From Spodoptera frugiperda (Eukaryota > Arthropoda > Insecta > Lepidoptera > Noctuidae), in contig NC_064224.1 of the NCBI RefSeq assembly GCF_023101765.2, positions 9,566,103 through 9,630,102 on the forward strand: DNA of 64,000 bases, in the 5' to 3' direction. The translations under genes were made by a program, and so were the position numbers. Shown here one piece after another: positions 1 to 10,514 of the stretch (the first letter of the stretch is position 1; each line of letters starts with the position of its first letter). A model generated the notes under the pieces. The model had not been told where the DNA came from, did not search any database, and was given only the letters and a program-made list of their open reading frames with translations.

Positions 1-40
1 TTAATTTAATATTTTCTGTATGTATTTATCTATAATAAAT

Positions 41-230
41 CTTTTTCTGGAAGAAGCCCGCGACATCCTCCTAAAACCGCCGCAACTCCTGTAAGCCAGG
101 ATCTACAGTAGATACAACCATGAAAACACCGGAACACTGAAGTCCGACGCGTCCCAGGGACATGAATAACTGTCTTGGATCCCGCAACGAAATAAATCAG
201 AAGACATTATTAGAGGAGAAGAAAAAGAAA
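41..230 (+). repeat. Repeat Z copy
   Basis: About 190 bp that match 21806-22000 closely over their whole length on the same strand; 20681-20806 carries the same family inverted. It starts in a T-rich run and ends in an A/G-rich stretch (gaaaaagaaa), as a retroposed unit would. No open frame of note. Function and class are unknown to me. Confidence 0.75.
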
Positions 231-1110
231 CCTATTTTTAACAATAGCATCTGAACCCAATCCACATCAGGCACTTCACTAAACAAAGAATGCGCCATTT
301 GAAAATTTACCTCAAGAAATAATTCCCTCTACCCCTAAAACTGTAAACTTGGTAGATTCCACTGTCAATCACGCGACAACCCATCTGTCTCAAAGTCACC
401 CCATGGCTTTACTTAAAATACTTCCTTATTGTTAAGGAACTTAAAGTTTTTTTTCATTTGTAATTAAATTCCTACCGTTCTCCCATGGGGGGTTTAAAAT
501 TAAGGGGGGTTGGATTGTGGGGAATGCAACGTCAATTTATTTTCGCTGCTGTTTTTGTTACGAAGTCTCGATTTATACTTTTAAAAGAAACGACTTTGAT
601 TGAAGGTATGTCTTTGGAGTTCTTGTGATTTTTTTTTATTTTATGTTTTTTTGATGAGCTCCGCGGATTTGCATTGTGACATTTTTGGTTGACTTTTGTA
701 ATGAAATATGAGTTTTAACTTGTATGGACATTATTATTTTTTAAACCTTGCTAGAATTTACTCCTCAGGGGAAACCTAGAGTAGGCTAGGGAGTTAAAGA
801 CAAATCCACTCTTGAGAATTTCCACTCAAACCAGTCGATTAAGACAAGAATGAGGCAGGAGCCTCTCCGGCTAGTCACAGATACTAACCAGAGTTGAAGA
901 ATAGGACCTCTCCCGGGAGTCAGGTCATTATTATTATTTAAAAACAAACAAAAACTACTTTACTATTATAATCACACTAATAACATCAACAGAACTCCAC
1001 TCAAACAGTATCTAGATGAGAATAAAATATTTAGTGAGCTCTGTAATCGTTGGCCCGGCGCTGATATAATTAAACCTGTAATATTTAGAGCACTAGTTTT
1101 CACTGAGAAC
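231..1110. other. No recognised feature
   Basis: Apparently single-copy sequence. A patch of higher GC at about 770-930 stands out from its AT-rich surroundings, but I see no open frame or repeat match for it in this window. Confidence 0.5.
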
Positions 1111-1166
1111 GAATTACGGAGCTGATGAATTAAGAGTTGATAAATTATGGAGCTGATAAATTATGT
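1111..1166. repeat. Short tandem repeat, 15-16 bp unit
   Basis: Four imperfect copies of a unit close to AAATTATGGAGCTGAT lie head to tail. Small minisatellite without coding capacity. Confidence 0.7.
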
Positions 1167-1424
1167 CGAGCGTTCATTTATGTTTGTTTAGAGTTGTCGT
1201 TTAGTTTAAGAATCATTTGCACTCTATTTTAATTGCTCAGCCGCTTTCAAAGAGGTAGAACATTTTATTTTTTATTGGATTTTGTTCTTTACGAGTGCTC
1301 TTTGGCAAATAGAATATTGAAAGAGGTAAAATACTTAAAATTGTCTTCAATGTATTAATTTAGTTTTTGAAAATTATGCTTTAAGGTTATTCATAACCTT
1401 TTATCCCGAGACCTAATTTTCGGC

Positions 1425-1482
1425 AGTCATCGTCATCATCAGCCCCTGTTCGTCCACTACTGGACATAGGTCCTTCTTTAAT
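1425..1482 (+). repeat. Repeat F fragment (CATCATCAGCC motif)
   Basis: Fragment containing the CATCATCAGCC motif followed by GTCCACTACTGGACATAGG. Related pieces occur at 3599-3675 and, inverted, at 17167-17231. This wording is familiar to me from moth genomes, but the class is not settled here. Confidence 0.6.
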
Positions 1483-1831
1483 ATTCTAATAGTAATGAAA
1501 TTCTTTATTTTCTAAATTTTTTTAGTGCTATAGTTAAGAACCTGGTGTCTGTTAGAGGTTGAACCTGTGACATGGCCCGAGTGACCCTCGGAGACGTTGA
1601 AATGTATATATTATTATATCTTTCAGTATTAAATATTAAATTACGAAACACAATATTGTGAAAAGTTATGAAAAATTAAGCTTCATTTAAACCTAGAATT
1701 AGCATATAAAGTAAAGTGAACTAAGAATAAATTATAAAAGAGAGATGATACAATGGACAAAAATTGTAAATGAATGAGTGGTATATCTTTTTTAAGGGGG
1801 GGGAATCTCTCTATTACTCTTTCTCTCTATT

Positions 1832-1945
1832 TCTCGCCTTGACTAAGACGAGAGGGACAGACTCTTAAGTACTGACTAAGAACCACCCCATTTCTACTCC
1901 TGCTTTTCGAGCCGGAGCCCCGGTAAACCCGCTAGGCAGTCCGCA
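1832..1945 (+). repeat. Repeat D, 5' part
   Basis: First third of repeat D: the block around ACTGACTAAGAACCACCCC followed by the CTGCTTTTCGAGCCGGAGCC block. Diverged from the better copies at 20048 and 61861. It stops after the CTAGGCAGTCCGC motif, where several other copies also stop. Confidence 0.8.
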
Positions 1946-2533
1946 AAATATATCACTATTAAACAAGTAATGAAAAAATACTAACTTGACAATTCCAAAG
2001 ATCACTCCGATTTTCTACTCCAGTTCCTAGATAGAAGATCAAAAAAAGAACTGGTAATAAAACTTTTATTACTAAGATAGATATAAAATGGTTCTGTTCT
2101 ATAATAAATTCGCGTACGTCAATAGTTTTCGAATTTTCTATAAGTCCTGGCTTATAGTCCATAATGAATTATGTATGGTGGCCCATCCGAGGCTATAAAA
2201 TTTAGGCCACTATCTATAAAATCTTTGCGATCGTAACTGTATTGGTGTGGAAGTGTGGTGTTGACATTTTTATTTTTTTGTTTTATACGAATCCAATTTT
2301 TGTGTTTGATTGGTTTGTAGAATTGATGACACTATGCTGGTTATCTTTTTATTTATACAAAAGTTGTTCAACAATCGAATTTTATCAGTTGTTAGAAACA
2401 GCAATAATTAACATGTTTTCCAATTCATATGTTTTTGAAATGTAAAACTGGCATTTATTTTGCTTTCGGAAATCGGAAATCAAAATAGCAATCAGAATGA
2501 TAGTTTATACCTAAAGAAACGATTCGGAATTTA
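1946..2533. other. No recognised feature
   Basis: AT-rich, apparently single-copy. Two 67-codon open frames here (1959-2162 minus, 2242-2445 plus) look like chance: low-complexity hydrophobic composition and no motif. Confidence 0.5.
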
Positions 2534-2600
2534 TTTTGGTATTAGCCCGGTAACAAACAAACGAATCTGATGGTAAGCAGTCGCCGCCGCCCATGGACTT
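2534..2600 (+). repeat. Repeat B, 5' fragment
   Basis: Carries only the start of repeat B up to the CCGCCGCCCATGGAC block, with the last intact motif ending near 2598. Confidence 0.75.
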
Positions 2601-3160
2601 TTTTAAATTGAAAAAATACATTATATTTTTTCTTTTTAAAGGAATAAAACCAATAAGAAGGTATAGACACGTCAAAAAGATTTATTATAAATGATCATAT
2701 TGCTGTTTCTCACTCACGAAATGATCCATCATTGTACCAAGCCCCCAGGTGAAAAAAGTCCGTCCAATGAAAAATTAAAATATATTATACGAAAAAATAT
2801 CTTAATTCTTCTGACGTAAAGTCGTAAATCTAACTTTATTCTTTTTGATATTAATGTTATTTGACCTTTTTGTAAAGGGATCTAATCATTTTGCTGTGTT
2901 TTGTGAGGTCAATCGTATTCTGGGAATTATTGTATAGGTAAGGTATGAAACGATTCGCAAGAATTTTCTTGTATGTTTGAAAATAGGCTTTAAATATCTC
3001 CAGAGTCCTTTCCATTGTTGTAAATAACTAGAATGTTGTTTTCGTTATTGTATACCTATTCGAAATTATTTTGTTATATTTATTATTTTCTTGGAAGAGA
3101 CGAACTTAACACACATGCACCGTTATCTAGTATTACTAAACTGATTATAATATGAAAGCC
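2601..3160. other. No recognised feature
   Basis: AT-rich with no repeat match that I can see in this window and no open frame over 60 codons. Confidence 0.5.
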
Positions 3161-3352
3161 TACAACATCATCATCAGCCTATATGCAGGTTGGCGATTTC
3201 AAACTTATAATATAAAATTATAAGCTCAAGTTTCCTCACGATGTGATTCTTCACCATTTGTCCGAAAGTATATGTAACTTGGAAAAAGTCACATTGGTAC
3301 TAACCGTTAATAGATTCCGAACCCGTATACTCTTGCATGAGAAGCGCGCTTA
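3161..3352 (-). mobile_element. SINE-3 copy, internal deletion
   Basis: Read on the plus strand it runs tail to head: CATCATCAGCC, then TTGGCGATTTCAAACTTATAA, then TTTCCTCACGATGTGATTC, then the complement of a tRNA-like B box (ttccgaacccg) near 3320. The segment with GGCCACTGCTGACC, present at 16961-17136, is missing. Confidence 0.75.
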
Positions 3353-3355
3353 GTT

Positions 3356-3588
3356 GTTTTTATGGAAAAGGGAGCAAACGATCAAACGGGTCACCTGATA
3401 GTAAGCGTTTAGTGCCGCCCATGGCCACCCAGGCAACACCAGAGGAGTCACAAGTGCTTTACCAGCATTTTAAAACGGCCTTTTTAAAAATTTCTTAAAG
3501 GTTTGAAGGTTGTATCGGTTCGGAAATACCGCCAACGACAGCTCATTCCACAGTTTTGCTGTGCGAGGCAGAAAGTTTCGTGAGAAGT
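3356..3588 (+). repeat. Repeat C, most complete copy
   Basis: Begins like repeat B (TTTTTATGGAA..., TCACCTGATAGTAAGC, CCGCCCATGG) and then departs into a C-specific part: GGTTTGAAGGTTGTATCGG, GACAGCTCATTCCACAG and GAAAGTTTCGTGAGAAG. Other copies are 31661-31866 and 41678-41812. The shared front half suggests B and C are related or recombined families. Confidence 0.8.
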
Positions 3589-3598
3589 CTATTAATTC

Positions 3599-3675
3599 AT
3601 CATCATCATCAGCCGAGAGACGTCCACTGCTGAACAAAGGCCTCCCCCTTAGTCCTCCACGTAGAACGACACTTA
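3599..3675 (+). repeat. Repeat F fragment
   Basis: CATCATCATCATCAGCCGAG, then CGTCCACTGCTGAACAAAGG. It follows directly on repeat C; the same family is inverted at 17167-17231. Confidence 0.65.
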
Positions 3676-3710
3676 ATTAAAATTAATTACTTTAAACAAA
3701 AATATTATAC

Positions 3711-3952
3711 ACTAGCTTTCCCCGCGGTTAAATCACCTGCTCTGCTATCGATGCTCCTACTATTCATAGCGTGATGTTTTATGCACTGTTAGCAAGTTCC
3801 TCGATAAATGCACTATTCAACGAAAAGTAGTAATCATATTGTTCAAATCGGACCAGTAGTTCAGGTAGATTAGCGCGTTTAAACAAACAACACAGTACAA
3901 ACAAACTCTTAAGCTTTATAATAATTATAATATATATAGTATAGATTGAATA
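3711..3952 (+). mobile_element. LINE 3' end, RTE-type
   Basis: Starts at ACTAGCTTTCCCCGCGG, the usual opening of RTE-type 3' ends in moths, carries the AAATCGGACCAGTAGTTCAGG motif near 3845-3866 and ends in a TA-rich tail near 3925-3950. A related 3' end is at 52469-52650 (same TTGATAAATGCACTATCCA region). The family name is from memory. Confidence 0.65.
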
Positions 3953-4349
3953 AATCTTATTTACTTCCTTAAAGACCTTACTTACTGACTTAAACGTCTC
4001 TAAAAATCAATTTTCCAAAACATTCATAATGAATAAAGCTTCATAATCCTACAAAATTATTTCAGTTTCAGTAGCAATTACATTTGGTAGTAGAAACGGG
4101 AAGTATATTGCATATATAGCTATATATTATGTATTATATGCGCTTTTGACTTGGAAAGTAATCAACCAATGTAGCTAACGGGTTAATAATGAAAGCGACT
4201 AACGTTGTGTTGAAGTGACGCACTCGGCGTTTTAAACGCGGCGTTTTTCTTAAATTTCTCAAAAAAGTTCTTCTAAATGCATAGTAATTTAAGACTTGCA
4301 TGAAGAGAGACAGAATAAGTTTTGTTTCAATTAATGAAACACAGCTTAG

Positions 4350-4434
4350 GATTTAACTAAATTAATTAAAAATCACGGCTATACACACAGCTTTCCTCCA
4401 TAATTTACGTGAGTAAACCGTGATTTTTGTCTGT
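4350..4434. mobile_element. MITE family M, short inverted-repeat copy
   Basis: Arms around AAAAATCACGG at 4369 and its complement CCGTGATTTTT at 4418 close on a short core; the outer end resembles the other M copies at 4584 and 50089. Non-coding. Confidence 0.7.
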
Positions 4435-4583
4435 AGAATACATTTTAGCTTTTATAGTTTAGAAGTAATGGTGTGTGTAATAAGTGTAGTCTCCTCTCCA
4501 CATAATCAAAGTATTTGGCTGGCATTACATTTACTAACCTGTCAACATTTAGGAATGGTCTTTAAATATTTTTATAATAACTG

Positions 4584-4777
4584 TCGTGAGGCATACTAAA
4601 TTAACTAAAAATCACAGTTTACACGTACATTAATGGAGAAAATTGAGTAGACTGCGTGACGTCGCCGAGTCTTCGCACGCTGCTCATGATGAAGAGTTCC
4701 TCTGTGACTCGAAAGTATTAGAGCTTTTCTCCATTAATATACGTAGGTAAACCGTGATTTTTAGATAATTTGGCTTT
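4584..4777. mobile_element. MITE family M, full copy with ~50-bp terminal inverted repeats
   Basis: The left arm 4591-4642 and the right arm 4724-4774 are inverted copies with only a few mismatches; both carry ACTAAAAATCAC (or its complement) and ATTAATGGAGAAAA. The 80-bp core includes CTCATGATGAAGAGTTCCTC and a CG-rich stretch. No coding capacity. Related copies: 33902-34041, 50089-50212, 50453-50565. Confidence 0.85.
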
Positions 4778-4832
4778 TAAATAAATAATAACGTTCGTAG
4801 CATAACAAGCACAGCTTTTCTTACATAACTTA

Positions 4833-4926
4833 AAAAACCTGTTATGAAAAACCTGCTACGAAAAACCAGCTACGAAAAACCCGCTACAAAAAAACCCGCT
4901 ACAAAAAAACCCGCTACGCAAAACCA
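4833..4926. repeat. Minisatellite, 14-15 bp unit x6
   Basis: Six consecutive units of the form AAAAACCCGCTACG with small substitutions and one-base length changes. The frame across it (4844-5029) reads as repeated NLLRKTSYEKPATKKPATKK, a product of the repeat and not a gene. Confidence 0.9.
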
Positions 4927-5280
4927 ACCCAGTGCGTACCACCACCGACGCAGTGATTTGCTAAACTCACTAATTTCACCCAGCGCTTTGTTTCACAATA
5001 ATAATTGTAAACAAAGGACTATCCATTAGAAAGATGATAATGTTACATCACAATTTATGCTTTTAGCTAAGCAGCTACGTTAATCTTGTTAGTCAGTGTT
5101 CGTGCAGTTTCGGAAACGCTCGGGTTGTTTCGGAAAAATGCGAAATGTCTTATGTTAAGGTTGTTTAGCTGTGGATTAATTAATGAGGCTTGAATGTATG
5201 GAGATGCTGTGTTTTTGTCTTTTTATTTATTCAATGCTTAATGTTATGAACCCTTCATTCTGTTACCGTATATTTGTGGT

Positions 5281-5484
<204 letters not shown>

Positions 5485-5490
5485 CTATCT

Positions 5491-5571
5491 GTGTACATTG
5501 CATAGCGACATAACGTACCGTGATGTCCACCTCTGCTTTACCGGCCTACGGGGATAAAAGGTAAGGCATTG
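5491..5571 (+). mobile_element. SINE-1, 3' tail fragment
   Basis: Contains only the last 80 bp of SINE-1 (GTGTACATTGCATAGCG, then CCACCTCTGC and GGGGATAAAAGG). It lies ten bases from the head of the SINE-2 copy at 5281-5481. Confidence 0.75.
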
Positions 5572-5674
5572 CATAGAACTATCTGATTGTTTTGTTCGCT
5601 TACTTTTTCCGCCTATCGCCTATTCGATTTTAGCTTTTTTTGTAATAGTTGTGTCAGCCTAGGATTTTCTTCCA

Positions 5675-5760
5675 GAACTGCGGACTACCTAGCGGGTTTA
5701 CCGGGGCTCTGGCTCGAAAAGCAGGAGTAGAAACGGGATGGTTTTTAGTCAGTAAGAGTT
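5675..5760 (-). repeat. Repeat D, 5' part, inverted
   Basis: Complement of the D front block: CTGCGGACTACCTAGCGGG, then GGCTCGAAAAGCAGGAGTAG and GGTTTTTAGTCAGTAAGAG. Confidence 0.8.
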
Positions 5761-6100
5761 ATAGTAATAGTCTCTTTTTTATCGATATTGTATTTTTTAT
5801 CTACCGTGGTGTGGTGTAATAAATCTTGCTGCATAATTTCTGTACAGCCTCAACCATAAAACCAAAAAAACGACTCCGAAATTGCAACAAACCGACCATT
5901 ATTAATTTCCTCTCGTTTTATCTTTACTTGCGCAATAAAACACATGGGAAGCCCTTAATAAGCAACAATCCGCATTGCTATTCATAGAAAGCAATAAAAA
6001 CTAAGTGTTCGCCAATATATGAATAACGTAAACCAAGTATTTGTGATTCCTTTAACAATCGGGCAACTTGCCAAACAAAACCTACTAAGAAAGGTACACA

Positions 6101-6265
6101 ATGCAAAATGTAACTTAAACTTGTTAACTTATAGTTGAAATTACAATGTGCGATTTTTTGTTGTAGTAGTATGGTCAAATAAAATGTCATAAGGATACTA
6201 GTCATTGCAAAATTTAACTCAAACTTGTTAACTTATAGTTGAAATTGCAATGTGCGATTTTTTGT
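6101..6265. repeat. Local tandem duplication, 104-bp offset
   Basis: 6101-6161 and 6205-6265 are almost identical (AAACTTGTTAACTTATAGTT and ATGTGCGATTTTTTGT in both) and lie 104 bp apart in direct orientation. The 43-bp piece between them is not repeated after the second copy, which runs into repeat B. Confidence 0.85.
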
Positions 6266-6284
6266 CACAAAAACGACTTCTAAT

Positions 6285-6490
6285 TTTTTTATGGAAATAA
6301 GCCAACGAATCACCTGATGGTAAGCAATCGCCGCCACCCATGGACACCCGAAACACCAGAGGCGTGACAAGTGCGTTGCCGGCTTCACTCACGCAACGAA
6401 ACACAACGCAAGCGTTGTTTCACGTCAGTTTTCTGTGAGACCGTGGTATCACTCCGATCGAGCCGGCCCATTCGTGCCAAAACACACTTA
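6285..6490 (+). repeat. Repeat B, internally deleted
   Basis: Complete at both ends (TTTTTTATGGAAATAAGCC at the start, final motif CACACTTA at the end) but lacking the middle block with GGTTAGGAATTTAAGGG. Keeps CACAACGCAAGCGTTGTTTC, a short internal palindrome typical of B. Confidence 0.8.
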
Positions 6491-6780
6491 AAAAGTTAAA
6501 GATTAACTTAAAACCAAACATTTACAATTAAAAATTTCTCGAAAAAAATTAAGAAAATACTTCCCCACTACTAGATGTTGCAGTTTAAAGTTGAAAGTTT
6601 CCAATAACTACAATTGTTACGCCTTGTAACAACTTCGGCGATACAATGGAATATTTCAGCGTTCGATTCCTTCGCGAAGTCTTTGAAAGTTTCAGCGAAC
6701 AGATGTAAGTATTGAAATTATTTATATGTATAGATATTGGAAAAGTTGATGGGAAGTGAAGATATTTCTGTTTCAGGTTT

Positions 6781-6960
6781 TACTGATGGTTGGTGTGTGA
6801 CTGGCCATCGGGTTGTCGCGCAACGTGTAGCGGGTTCGATTCTCGCACGAAACTACTCTTTGTGTAATCCATATAGTGTTGTTCCGGGTCTGTGTGTCAT
6901 TTGTGTATGTGAACTTGTATGTTTGTTAGGAAAAGGACGACACAGGAAAAAATACTACTT
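6781..6960 (+). mobile_element. SINE-2, diverged
   Basis: The head is degraded, but the B box (GCGGGTTCGATTCTCGC, near 6829-6845) and the body GTGAACTTGTATGTTTGT are clear. Confidence 0.75.
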
Positions 6961-6966
6961 ATACAT

Positions 6967-7057
6967 GTATAAAATATGATTTTGGTGTATATGTAGTAAA
7001 AAGCGGTTATTTCAATATTACAAACAGATACTCAAATTTTATTTATTAGTCTAGAAT
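6967..7057 (+). mobile_element. RTE-type LINE 3' terminus fragment
   Basis: Shares TAGTAAAAAGCGGTT, ACAAACAGATACTC and AATTTTATTTATTAG with the end of the longer 3' end at 55680-55948. A short 5'-truncated insertion. Confidence 0.6.
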
Positions 7058-7450
7058 ACACCTCTCTCTACCACTTTGGTGATTAAAAAACGCAGCATTT
7101 ATTTGTGTTCAGCAAATAGCGACAACGAATCAACATTTATATCAAATTATATTTTTTTTAGGCTTTGTAATCTATACTAGACATCTATTTAAATAAAAAA
7201 AAATATAACACTATACAAAGTACTTGTCACATTTTTGATAGACATTATCAAATAACTATATCAGACATAAATATTTTATCTGTCCGTCTGTCCCATTTCG
7301 TAATGTATTAAAAACTTCATGACTAAATGCATTTTCATAATTTATGACATACCATTTAGTATATTAAAAAACTACTGAAACGATTACATAAAAACGTATT
7401 AGTTTGATAACGAAAAATATAAGTTTTTAAACTGACATGGTCACTAACAC
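7058..7450. other. No recognised feature
   Basis: Strongly AT-rich. It contains a palindrome-prone A/T run near 7195-7210 but no motif that I can name. Confidence 0.5.
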
Positions 7451-7565
7451 TATTATTAGAACTTATGACGGGATATTTACCATGTGTATGCAACAGTGCC
7501 GAAATATCGGAAACTCATCAAAGTGAATAAACATGGTAAATATCCCGTCATAAGTTCTAATAATA
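7451..7565. mobile_element. Perfect 35-bp inverted repeat, foldback element
   Basis: 7451-7485 and 7531-7565 are exact inverted copies (35 of 35), separated by 45 bases that contain GCCGAAATATCGG. Symmetry ends abruptly at both outer ends. The arms contain TGACGGGATATTTACCATG. Reads as a small MITE-like element or a recent inverted duplication. Non-coding. Confidence 0.85.
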
Positions 7566-7633
7566 ACGAGAAATGGTCAACATTTTAATATAAATTTGTC
7601 TCATAGACTAACTCCTATGTACTTGGTCGTAAA

Positions 7634-7659
7634 AGTCAAAGTCAAAGTCAAAGTCAAAG
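7634..7659 (-). repeat. LINE 3' tail, GTCAAA tandem units
   Basis: Four tandem GTCAAA units at the 3' end of the LINE, read on the plus strand. Short tandem tails stand in for poly-A in several non-LTR clades. The same tail occurs at 25536 and 41219, and as TTTGACTTTGA on the plus strand near 25217 and 38397. Confidence 0.85.
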
Positions 7660-8138
7660 GCATTTATTTCAATTAATCCTAAATAAGGCACTTTTGAAAC
7701 GTCAAATTGAATTGTCCGTCAGTCTGTCTGTCAGTGAAGCTAGGCGCTCGTTCCAAAGTGTAGCTTCGAATGGAGAAGAACGAGCAAGAAACTCCATCGT
7801 TACTCTTTTAAAAATAAGTTTTTTACAATTTCTCTGATACACTATTTATCTATTGTATATATATGTAGGAACAATGTAACTACAATACGTCAAAACTAAC
7901 GGGACAATAAAACCAATTTGTAAAGAAAATAAAATAGCGGGTTATTTCAAACATAGTGCCCACATATGTACACTTACAATTTTGGAATAATGCTTCTATA
8001 CAAATAATAATAATATATAATTTAATCTTTCAAATAAAAAATAAAATATCTGCTTGATGCCACAGGATCCCTAGACTACATTGGAATAAATTAATACTTT
8101 AAGTTAACGTGTAACTAGTGATCGTATTTGAGCATTGT

Positions 8139-10514
8139 CTAGTGTGAGCGAGTGTCCAGTGGAGCCGGACCAACATGCTGCCAGGCATTTTTATCCTCAA
8201 TATAATCTGACAGTTTATAATATGCCTGTTTACACAGTTCACGCTTTATACAAGATTTAAATTTTTTCTCGTTCAGATTCAGTATGGTAGTTGGTAGTTT
8301 ATTATAACATTTAACACAAAAACCCATGAAGGATTTTTGCACTTTGGACAACCGGAATTGCGGTATAGCCAACTTATTTTTACCTCTCGTATTAAAATTG
8401 TGTCTGTCGCTTCTTTTTTCAAACAATTGTTGATTTTTTCTTACGTACATAATATTTTCGTAAATGAATTGAGAAGGCACTGTAAGAATATTTATAGTTT
8501 TAAAAAGTTCTCTCAAAGATTCACGACGGGGCAAGTTATATATTGCTCGAATAGCTCGCTTTTGCAAAATAAAAATTGATTCTACATCCGCGGCTCGACC
8601 CCACAGCAAAATGCCGTAAGACATTATGCTGTGAAAATAGCTAAAATAAACAAGCCTTGCTGTATTTACATCCGTTAGCTGCCTAATTTGTCTGACTGCA
8701 TAAGCAGCGGAACTTAGTCTCCCCGAAAGTGCTTTTATGTGGGGCCCCCATTGTAATCTGTCATCTAGTGTGATACCCAAAAATATAGTCTCCTTAATAA
8801 ATTCCAGCTTTTGTCCGTTCAAAGCAACATAACATTCGTTAATTTGTACGTTTGGCAAGCAAAATTTAATACATTTGGTTTTTTTCTCATTAAGCGCCAA
8901 GTTATTAATAGTAAACCAATTATAGACTTGAAGAATGGAGCTGATTACATCGTCAAAATTATTCATACGTCGACCTATCTTAAAAATCAATGATGTATCA
9001 TCTGCAAACAGCACCATTTTTGGTTCATTTTCGAATATGAGTGGCAAATCGTTAATGTAGACTAAAAAAAGAAAAGGACCCAATATTGAACCCTGAGGAA
9101 CGCCCATTTTTATCTCAGACCCTTGTGAATTAACCCCGTTTATATGAACTTTCAGCTGCCTATCCTCTAAATATGATTTCAATAGACGGAGCGCAGTGTT
9201 TCTAATCCCGTAATGATTTAATTTCAGCAAAAGTGTCTCATGATCAACGCAATCAAATGCTTTTGAGAGGTCGCAAAAAACACCTATGGCATCCTGTGCT
9301 TCCTCCCAGGCACCAAATATTTCTTTCATTAAAGTAACACCGGCGTCAGTTGTACAACGACCTTTAGTGAAACCATATTGCTGATGGTGGAAGATAGAGT
9401 TTTTATTAAAATGATGAAGCATCTGAGACAGTATCAACTTTTCAAACACCTTGCTGAGGACTGGCAGAATAGATACAGGCCTATAATTATTAGGTTCTGT
9501 GGTTTCACCGCTTTTAAATAGTGGGATAACTTTGCTATATTTCATAAGGTCAGGGAAAACCCCGTCATCTATACTTTTATTAAAAATCATAGCCAGATAG
9601 GGCGCTATAGTATGAATAATTGTTTTACAAACTTTCACCGATAGTCCCCAAAGATCCTCAGTTGATTTTATCTTAATTTCTTTAAAAACTTTAACGATCT
9701 CTAGAGGATTCGTATATTGAAAACTGAAATCATCTTGACATGTTTTTACATTTTTTTTAAGCAAACTAGTTGAGAGTGTGGCTGAAGAATTTAAATCTCT
9801 AGTTATTTTAATAGGAATATTAGTAAAAAACTTTTCAAATTCCTGCGCTACATCATAATTTGAGGAAATTTGTCCATTTTCAGACATTAACTTAATTTCC
9901 GAATTATGTATTTTTTTCCTACCAGTTTCATTTTGTATTATTTTCCAAGTTGTCTTTATTTTGTCATCAGCTGATTTTATTTTATTGCTGATATAAAGAC
10001 GTTTTGCGGCTTTGCACACTAATCTAAAAGTCTTTGAGTACGATGTTACATATTGTTGAAAAAGGGGGTCGTTATTATATGGTTTCATGCCATAAAGGTC
10101 AAAAAGTTTATCTCTACTCTTCCTAATACCTACAGTAGCCCAATCGCTAAATACAAATTTGGTATGAATATCTTTATTTTTGACTGGCAAAATATTGTTA
10201 AATTCCTTGTTTAATAATTCAAAGAAATCATTGTACAACTTATTCACATTACTAATATCAAATGTTTTTATACTTAATTTAGTAGCTAAAGAATTATTTA
10301 ATTTCTCCAAATTTTTAAATGTAGTTTGTCTAAATCTTATTTGAGTTTTTAGCAAAGGTAAATAAGAGCTATACGCAACCATTAGTCCACAGTGGTCAGA
10401 TGGCAAGCTATTTATAATATGTTTTTCTTTGTAATCACAATTACAGAAAACATTATCAATGCAGGTGGCGGTAGTGGATGTTATTCTAGTTGGTTCTAAA
10501 AAAAATATTTTAAA
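8139..10514 (-). pseudogene. LINE reverse transcriptase with C-terminal domain
   Basis: The frame is open from 10514 to a stop at 8139. Counting from the leucine at 10404-10406 (755 residues), NNYRPVS lies at 306-312, the RT palm starts with CDLSKAFDCVDHETL (catalytic Asp 379), GVPQGSILGP is at 435-444 and FADD (catalytic Asp pair) at 467-470. A C-terminal region with FLGITLDDRLQW and a YNKLP motif follows to residue about 735. The RT makes cDNA from the LINE RNA at the nicked target. No ATG opens this frame: the codon at 10404-10406 is TTG, and the frame continues 31 codons upstream as the end of the endonuclease (TRIT and SDH motifs), so RT and endonuclease were one protein. All three catalytic aspartates are present. 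A frameshift near 10500 separates it from the rest. Confidence 0.93.

Noticed and set aside
4844..5029. Repetitive small protein (KKPATKKPATKK)
   Set aside because: Arises from a 14-15 bp minisatellite whose unit length is not a multiple of three throughout.
10404..10406. Start codon of a separate RT protein
   Set aside because: The codon is TTG, the frame stays open upstream for 36 more codons and those encode the end of the endonuclease domain.
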